From: Arsenophonus endosymbiont of Bemisia tabaci Q2
GTDB lineage: Bacteria; Pseudomonadota; Gammaproteobacteria; Enterobacterales; Enterobacteriaceae
Length of the DNA stretch: 35,669 bases
Reading direction: 5' to 3'
Assembly (NCBI RefSeq): GCF_902713415.1
Contig: NZ_CACTIE010000064.1
Span: forward strand, 1 to 35,669
Below the pieces are notes generated by a model that was not told where the DNA came from, did no database searches, and saw only the letters and a program-made list of their open reading frames with translations. Both the position numbers and the translations under genes were made by a program. Positions 30,630-35,669 of this stretch are shown here, one piece after another (position 1 is the first letter of the stretch; every line of letters starts with the position of its first letter).

Positions 30630-30729
30630 CTTTTCTTTTTTCTTTCTTGCAAAAAGAAAAGAATAACCTCAAATAATTTTCTATATTGTTGTATGACTTT
30701 CTTCATAAGGGCGAATATCCCTTTATGAA
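30630..30729 (+). repeat. Two further inverted repeats between tig and clpP
   Basis: CTTTTCTTTTT (30630-30640) and AAAAAGAAAAG (30651-30661) form a perfect 11-bp repeat with a 10-base loop. Further on, TTCATAAGGG (30702-30711) and CCCTTTATGAA (30719-30729) form a stem with a single bulged base. TGAGGTTATT just after tig (about 30562-30571) also pairs with AATAACCTCA at about 30662-30671, so the terminator and first hairpin are nested in a larger stem. Confidence 0.6.
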
Positions 30730-30822
30730 TAATGGTTAAGTTTGTAATTATAGTCATTCTTATTTATCTCGAGTAGAATTAGATAGATTGGGCACCATAA
30801 AGCGTTTAATTAGGAGATGGAA

Positions 30823-31446
30823 ATGTCATATCATAACAATCAAGATCAACTTTCGCCGCATATGGCATTGGTGCCAATGGTAATCGAGCAGACTTCACGC
30901 GGTGAACGTTCTTATGATATTTATTCGCGCCTACTTAAAGAAAGAATTATTTTTTTAACAGGTCAGGTCGAAGATCACATGGCAAATTTAGTGGTTGCTC
31001 AAATGCTGTTTTTAGAAGCTGAAAACCCTGATAAAGACATTCATCTTTATATTAATTCACCGGGTGGCGTCATTACGGCAGGTATGTCAATTTATGATAC
31101 GATGCAATTTATTAAACCTGATGTTAGTACAATTTGTATGGGGCAAGCGTGTTCGATGGGCGCTTTTTTGCTTACCGCCGGTACTAAAGGAAAACGTTAT
31201 TGTTTGCCCAATTCTCGTGTCATGATCCACCAACCTTTAGGCGGATTTCAAGGACAAGCGTCGGATATCGAAATTCACGCCAAAGAAATTTTAAAAATTA
31301 AATTGCGTATGAATGAATTAATGGCTAAACATACGGGTAAAAAAATAAAAGAGATTGAGAGCGATACCGAACGGGATCGTTTTTTATGTGCAGAAGAAGC
31401 AGTTAGTTATGGTTTGGTAGATAAAATTTATACTAATCGTAATTAA
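30823..31446 (+). CDS. clpP: ATP-dependent Clp protease proteolytic subunit
   Basis: ClpP forms the 14-subunit serine protease chamber used by ClpX and ClpA. I start at ATG 30823 ([20 protein letters not shown]) since AGGAG is seven bases before it; an ATG at 30817 is in frame but only one base from the ribosome site. The 207-residue protein has catalytic Ser111 in [11 protein letters not shown], His136 in [11 protein letters not shown] and Asp in ESDTERDRF. The residue before Ser111 is Cys where E. coli has Ala. Intact, followed by clpX after 116 bases. Confidence 0.97.
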   Translation: MSYHNNQDQLSPHMALVPMVIEQTSRGERSYDIYSRLLKERIIFLTGQVEDHMANLVVAQMLFLEAENPDKDIHLYINSPGGVITAGMSIYDTMQFIKPDVSTICMGQACSMGAFLLTAGTKGKRYCLPNSRVMIHQPLGGFQGQASDIEIHAKEILKIKLRMNELMAKHTGKKIKEIESDTERDRFLCAEEAVSYGLVDKIYTNRN

Positions 31447-31496
31447 TTTACATAAATGTATGGCATGCCTGATATAGTTATATACATGATTAATTA

Positions 31497-31514
31497 GTAA
31501 CAGTTTTCTGTTAC
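31497..31514 (+). terminator. Small hairpin between clpP and clpX
   Basis: GTAACAG (31497-31503) and CTGTTAC (31508-31514) pair around TTTT, followed by CCTCTTTG. It may partly attenuate read-through into clpX or mark an mRNA end; the U-run is poor. Confidence 0.4.
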
Positions 31515-31562
31515 CCTCTTTGTTGAAATTAGGGTGATGGTTAAAAAAGTGAGGTTATCTGA

Positions 31563-32849
31563 ATGACAGATAAACGCAAAGAGAGTTCAGGAAAGTTGCT
31601 GTACTGCTCCTTCTGCGGAAAAAGCCAGCATGCAGTTCGTAAGTTAATTGCTGGTCCGTCAGTTTATATCTGTGATGAGTGTGTTGAGCTCTGTAACGAT
31701 ATTATTCGAGAAGAAGTTAAAGAGATTGCACCACATCGTGAGCAGAGCGCATTACCGAGACCCCATGAAATTCGTTATCATCTTGATGATTATGTTATTG
31801 GCCAGGAAAATGCGAAGAAAGTATTGGCGGTAGGTGTTTATAACCATTATAAACGCCTACGTAATATTTCTAACGAAGGGATGAATGGTGAAGGCGTAGA
31901 ACTAGGTAAAAGTAATATTTTGCTTATTGGGCCGACGGGCAGTGGTAAGACACTATTAGCTGAAACTTTGGCTCGTTACCTGGATGTACCATTTACTATC
32001 GCTGATGCGACAACATTAACGGAAGCGGGTTATGTTGGAGAAGATGTAGAAAATATTATTCAGAAACTTCTACAAAAATGCGACTATGATGTAGAGAAAG
32101 CACAGCGTGGTATCGTCTATATAGACGAAATTGATAAAATATCCCGTAAATCTGACAACCCGTCAATTACACGCGATGTTTCAGGTGAAGGCGTTCAGCA
32201 AGCTTTACTTAAACTTATTGAAGGTACAATTGCAGCAGTGCCCCCTCAAGGAGGCCGTAAACATCCACAACAGGAATTTTTGCAAGTCGATACTTCTAAA
32301 ATTCTATTTATTTGTGGAGGTGCATTCGCAGGTCTTGATAAAGTGATTGGCCAACGGTTAAATACACGTTCTGGTATTGGTTTCTCTGCTGAGGTCAAAA
32401 GCGAATCCGAGCGAGCGACTGAAGGTGAGTTATTTTCTCAAGTGGAACCAGAAGATTTAATTAAGTTTGGTTTGATTCCTGAATTTATTGGTCGTTTACC
32501 TGTCGTAGCTACTTTAGGCGAATTAAGTGAAGAAGCATTAATTCAGATTCTGAAAGAGCCTAAAAATGCGTTGACTAAACAATATCAAGCACTTTTTGAA
32601 CTTGAAGGCGTTAATCTTGAGTTTCGTGAAGAAGCGTTGAAAGCAATTGCGAAAAAAGCCATGTCGAGGAAAACCGGAGCACGTGGTTTACGTTCTATTG
32701 TGGAAGGCGCTTTGCTAGAAACTATGTATGATTTGCCATCAATGGAGCATGTTGAGAAGATAGTGATTGATGAAATGGTGGTTTCCGGTCAATCAGAACC
32801 TTTAGTGATTTATAGTCAACCTGATATACAAGCATCAGGTGAAAAATAA
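31563..32849 (+). CDS. clpX: ATP-dependent Clp protease ATP-binding subunit ClpX
   Basis: ClpX is the AAA+ unfoldase that feeds ssrA-tagged and other substrates to ClpP. The 428-residue product has the N-terminal zinc domain with Cys15, Cys18, Cys37 and Cys40 ([18 protein letters not shown]), the [20 protein letters not shown] entry to the AAA+ domain, Walker A GPTGSGKT (about 120), Walker [11 protein letters not shown], the ClpP-docking IGF loop ([10 protein letters not shown]), sensor region FIGRLPVVA, and the C-terminal [16 protein letters not shown]. Intact. Confidence 0.97.
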   Translation: MTDKRKESSGKLLYCSFCGKSQHAVRKLIAGPSVYICDECVELCNDIIREEVKEIAPHREQSALPRPHEIRYHLDDYVIGQENAKKVLAVGVYNHYKRLRNISNEGMNGEGVELGKSNILLIGPTGSGKTLLAETLARYLDVPFTIADATTLTEAGYVGEDVENIIQKLLQKCDYDVEKAQRGIVYIDEIDKISRKSDNPSITRDVSGEGVQQALLKLIEGTIAAVPPQGGRKHPQQEFLQVDTSKILFICGGAFAGLDKVIGQRLNTRSGIGFSAEVKSESERATEGELFSQVEPEDLIKFGLIPEFIGRLPVVATLGELSEEALIQILKEPKNALTKQYQALFELEGVNLEFREEALKAIAKKAMSRKTGARGLRSIVEGALLETMYDLPSMEHVEKIVIDEMVVSGQSEPLVIYSQPDIQASGEK

Positions 32850-32883
32850 ATCTTAATGCTTTTCTTAGTTGAATTGTGTAATG

Positions 32884-32915
32884 CAAAATGAGGGTTTTCT
32901 CCTCATTTTGTGTTT
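32884..32915 (+). terminator. Terminator after clpX
   Basis: CAAAATGAGG (32884-32893) and CCTCATTTTG (32901-32910) are a perfect 10-bp repeat with a 7-base loop, followed by TGTTT, 34 bases past the clpX stop. Confidence 0.8.
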
Positions 32916-32932
32916 AATACCGAATCAGGGCA

Positions 32933-32960
32933 TTGAATATCAAAATTTTGTCCCCATGTA
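32933..32960 (+). promoter_or_regulatory. Sigma-32 heat-shock promoter of lon
   Basis: TTGAAT (32933-32938), a 13-base spacer and CCCCATGTA (32952-32960) have the form and spacing of the E. coli lon heat-shock promoter (TTGAAT-13-CCCCATAT). It lies about 80 bases before the lon start and downstream of the clpX terminator. Confidence 0.8.
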
Positions 32961-33040
32961 ACTCTATATTTAAACTGAGGTTTCTCAAAACTTTTAAGGA
33001 AACCCTAAAATTGGCATAAGCTAAACGAAGAGAGAACCTT

Positions 33041-35413
33041 ATGAATCTTGAGCGTTCCGAACGCATTGAAATTCCTCTACTGCCTCTGCGAGATGTCGTG
33101 GTTTATCCACATATGGTGATCCCATTGTTTGTTGGCCGTGAGAAATCGATTCACTGTCTTGAAGCTGCAATGGATCAGAATAAACAGGTTATGTTGGTGG
33201 CTCAAAAAGAAGCATCGACTGATGAGCCAGGAGTAAATGATCTTTTCTCTGTAGGGACAGTTGTTTCTGTTTTGCAGATGCTAAAACTACCAGATGGTAC
33301 GGTTAAAGTCTTAGTTGAAGGTCTTCGTCGTGCAAAAATCACTACGCTAACAGATAATGGAGAATATTTCATTGCCCAGGCTGAGTATTTTAGTTCTCCG
33401 ACTGTTGATGAAAAAGAGCAAGAAGTCTTAAATCGGACAACCATTAATCAGTTTGAAGGCTATATTAAACTGAATAAAAAGATCCCACCTGAGGTATTAA
33501 CATCATTGCATTCTATTGAACAATCGGACAAATTGGCTGATACAATCGCTTCTCATATGCCGTTAAAACTAGCCGATAAACAGCGTGTATTAGAAATGGC
33601 TGATGTGGTTGAGCGCCTTGAATATTTGATGGCAATGATGGAGTCTGAAATTGATTTACTGCAGGTTGAAAAACGTATTCGTAATCGCGTTAAAAAGCAG
33701 ATGGAGAAAAGTCAGCGCGAATATTATTTGAATGAGCAGATGAAAGCAATTCAGAAAGAATTAGGTGAGATGGAAGACGCGCCTGATGAATATGAAATGT
33801 TCAAGCGCAAAATCGAAGCAGTTAAAATGCTTAAGGAAGCTCGGCAAAAAGCGGAGGCAGAATTACAAAAATTGAAAATGATGTCACCTATGTCTGCTGA
33901 AGCGACAGTTTTACGGAGCTATATTGATTGGATGGTGCAGGTCCCGTGGAATGCTCGCAGTAAAGTTAAAAAAAATTTGCTGAAAGCTCAGGAGACACTG
34001 GATAGCGATCATTATGGTTTAGAACGTGTTAAGGAACGTATTCTTGAATACTTAGCTGTGCAAAGTCGCGTAAGTAAAATTAAAGGGCCAATTTTATGTT
34101 TGGTCGGACCGCCTGGTGTTGGTAAAACATCATTGGGTCAATCAATTGCTAAAGCGACAGGGCGTAAATATATTCGTATGGCACTTGGTGGTGTCCGTGA
34201 TGAAGCAGAAATTCGTGGACATAGACGAACATACATTGGCTCTATGCCCGGGAAACTTATTCAAAAAATGGCAAAAGTGGGTGTTAAGAACCCCTTATTT
34301 TTGTTAGATGAAATTGACAAAATGTCTTCGGATATGCGTGGTGATCCGGCATCGGCTTTACTTGAGGTACTTGATCCAGAACAGAATGTTGCGTTTAATG
34401 ATCATTATTTAGAAGTTGATTATGACCTTTCTGATGTGATGTTCGTTGCCACTTCAAATTCGATGAACATTCCAGCACCGTTATTAGATCGTATGGAAGT
34501 GATTCGTCTTTCAGGTTACACCGAAGATGAAAAACTTAATATTGCCAAAAAACATTTGTTACCTAAACAGATTCAGCGAAATGCATTGAAAAAAGGTGAG
34601 CTTACGATCGACGATAGCGCAATTATTAGTATTATTCGTTATTATACCCGCGAGGCTGGTGTTCGTGGTTTAGAACGTGAAATTTCCAAATTATGTCGTA
34701 AAGCAGTAAAAGGACTACTGATGGATAAATCATTGAAACACCTTGTCATCAATGAAAATAATCTAAAAGACTATCTTGGTGTGCGTAAAGTTGATTACGG
34801 TCGTGCAGATACCGAAAATCGTATCGGTCAAGTGACGAGTTTAGCTTGGACAGAAGTTGGTGGCGATTTATTAACTATTGAAACTGCTTGTGTACTTGGA
34901 AAAGGTAAACTCACTTATACCGGATCGTTAGGTGAGGTTATGCAAGAATCTATTCAAACGGCGTTAACTGCAGTTCGGGCGCGAGCAGAAAAGCTAGGTA
35001 TTAATGCTGATTTCTACGAAAAACGGGATATTCATGTGCATGTACCTGAGGGAGCAACACCAAAAGATGGTCCCAGTGCAGGAATTGCAATGTGCACAGC
35101 GTTAGTTTCTTGTTTGACCGGTAATCCTGTACGAGCAGACGTAGCGATGACTGGTGAGATAACATTACGAGGATTAGTGTTACCAATTGGTGGTTTAAAA
35201 GAAAAATTGTTAGCCGCTCACCGTGGTGGTATAAAAATCGTCCTAATTCCCGATGAAAATCGTCGAGATTTGGAAGAAATACCCCAAAATGTTATCGCAG
35301 ATCTAAAAATTTACCCGGTAAAGACCATTGAAGAGGTTTTTTCTATTGCACTACAAACCCTCCCTTTTGGGATCGAGATAGTGAGTAAAGATGCTCTTAA
35401 TGCATTGATTTAA
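33041..35413 (+). CDS. lon: ATP-dependent protease La (Lon)
   Basis: Lon degrades misfolded proteins and short-lived regulators. The 790-residue protein has the LAN domain (IPLLPLRDVVVYPHMVIPLFVG), a coiled-coil middle with REYYLNEQMKAIQKELGE, the AAA+ Walker A GPPGVGKTSLGQ (about 356-367) and Walker B LFLLDEIDKM, and the Ser-Lys protease domain with the catalytic serine in PKDGPSAGIAM (about 679) and the lysine in LPIGGLKEKLLAA (about 722). The C-terminal tail (FGIEIVSKDALNALI) is slightly longer than in E. coli (784 residues). hupB, expected next, is not in view; an IS copy begins 97 bases later. Confidence 0.97.
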   Translation: MNLERSERIEIPLLPLRDVVVYPHMVIPLFVGREKSIHCLEAAMDQNKQVMLVAQKEASTDEPGVNDLFSVGTVVSVLQMLKLPDGTVKVLVEGLRRAKITTLTDNGEYFIAQAEYFSSPTVDEKEQEVLNRTTINQFEGYIKLNKKIPPEVLTSLHSIEQSDKLADTIASHMPLKLADKQRVLEMADVVERLEYLMAMMESEIDLLQVEKRIRNRVKKQMEKSQREYYLNEQMKAIQKELGEMEDAPDEYEMFKRKIEAVKMLKEARQKAEAELQKLKMMSPMSAEATVLRSYIDWMVQVPWNARSKVKKNLLKAQETLDSDHYGLERVKERILEYLAVQSRVSKIKGPILCLVGPPGVGKTSLGQSIAKATGRKYIRMALGGVRDEAEIRGHRRTYIGSMPGKLIQKMAKVGVKNPLFLLDEIDKMSSDMRGDPASALLEVLDPEQNVAFNDHYLEVDYDLSDVMFVATSNSMNIPAPLLDRMEVIRLSGYTEDEKLNIAKKHLLPKQIQRNALKKGELTIDDSAIISIIRYYTREAGVRGLEREISKLCRKAVKGLLMDKSLKHLVINENNLKDYLGVRKVDYGRADTENRIGQVTSLAWTEVGGDLLTIETACVLGKGKLTYTGSLGEVMQESIQTALTAVRARAEKLGINADFYEKRDIHVHVPEGATPKDGPSAGIAMCTALVSCLTGNPVRADVAMTGEITLRGLVLPIGGLKEKLLAAHRGGIKIVLIPDENRRDLEEIPQNVIADLKIYPVKTIEEVFSIALQTLPFGIEIVSKDALNALI

Positions 35414-35509
35414 ATTAAAAATTTAACATAAATTTAAAACTGATAAATCTTAAATGATTTATTATTTTTTTTATCTACTAAATAAATTAAGCAAACAAAT
35501 CTATAATTA

Positions 35510-35669
35510 TAGCTAAGCGACTTAATTTTGATGACATTATTTATATGAGCTATTTAATTGATTTTAGACGTAAACTGATATTTACGATGGAAGAAAAAGG
35601 GTTGACTATCCGAGAAACAGCGAAGCAATTTCGGATTCGCTCTGCAGCTGTATCGCGTTGGATTAATCA
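35510..35669 (+). mobile_element. IS630-family element, left part of a copy running off the window
   Basis: After a TA at 35508-35509 the terminal repeat TAGCTAAGCGACTTAATTTT begins and the sequence matches the other copies to the window end with scattered substitutions. Confidence 0.9.
35545..35669 (+). CDS. IS630-family transposase, N-terminal part
   Basis: From ATG 35545 the frame is open for 41 codons to the window edge: MSYLIDFRRKLIFTMEEKG, then IRETAKQFRIRSAAVSRWINQ, a helix-turn-helix DNA-binding region for the element ends. Unlike copy 1 it has Gln rather than a stop after ETAK. Whether the rest is intact cannot be told. Confidence 0.75.
   Translation, partial: MSYLIDFRRKLIFTMEEKGLTIRETAKQFRIRSAAVSRWIN

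Overview
The window reads as an AT-rich, gene-order-conserved piece of an Enterobacterales chromosome that is being eroded. The gene order queA-tgt-yajC-secD-secF / nrdR-ribD-ribH-nusB-thiL-pgpA / dxs-ispA-xseB / thiI / yajL / yajQ / yajR / cyoEDCBA / ampG / yajG / bolA-tig-clpP-clpX-lon matches the Escherichia coli tgt-to-lon arm, including strand. The protein flavour, the low GC, the many fresh pseudogenes and the expanded IS630-type element suggest a host-associated Morganellaceae-like symbiont (Arsenophonus type). That taxonomic guess is inference; no search was run.

Layout. 1-38: end of an IS630-family element running off the left edge. 166-3328: queA (frameshifted) and tgt (last 13 codons cut off by a complete IS630-family copy with an exact TA target duplication). 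3436-6624: yajC-secD-secF, intact, for membrane protein export. 6730-9396: nrdR, ribD, ribH, nusB, intact. 9495-10494: thiL, destroyed by at least five lesions. 10487-10978: pgpA. 11055-14214 (minus strand): dxs, ispA, xseB. 14426-15877: thiI. 15967-16543: yajL pseudogene. 16665-16767: a 103-bp MITE with IS630-like ends. 16869-17360: yajQ. 17399-18763 (minus): yajR. 18941-23721 (minus): complete cytochrome bo3 operon cyoABCDE. 24099-25842: a Tsx/OmpK-type channel pseudogene holding a second full IS630 copy and a truncated MITE, still preceded by a good CRP-like site. 26086-28276: ampG and yajG pseudogenes. 28553-35413: bolA, tig, clpP, clpX, lon, intact. 35510-35669: start of another IS630 copy running off the right edge.

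How the genes work together. The retained set covers core functions: Sec export, riboflavin synthesis, isoprenoid precursors (dxs, ispA), s4U/thiazole sulfur transfer (thiI), bo3 respiration, and protein folding and proteolysis. The lost set is accessory: queuosine (queA, possibly tgt), TMP phosphorylation (thiL), peptidoglycan recycling (ampG), a nucleoside-type porin, yajL and yajG. I saw no CRISPR array, tRNA, rRNA, toxin, phage or defence system. The most interesting content is the IS630/MITE family, with its exact insertion scars and a likely -1 frameshift signal, and the pattern of gene decay around it. I found no convincing new multi-gene system.
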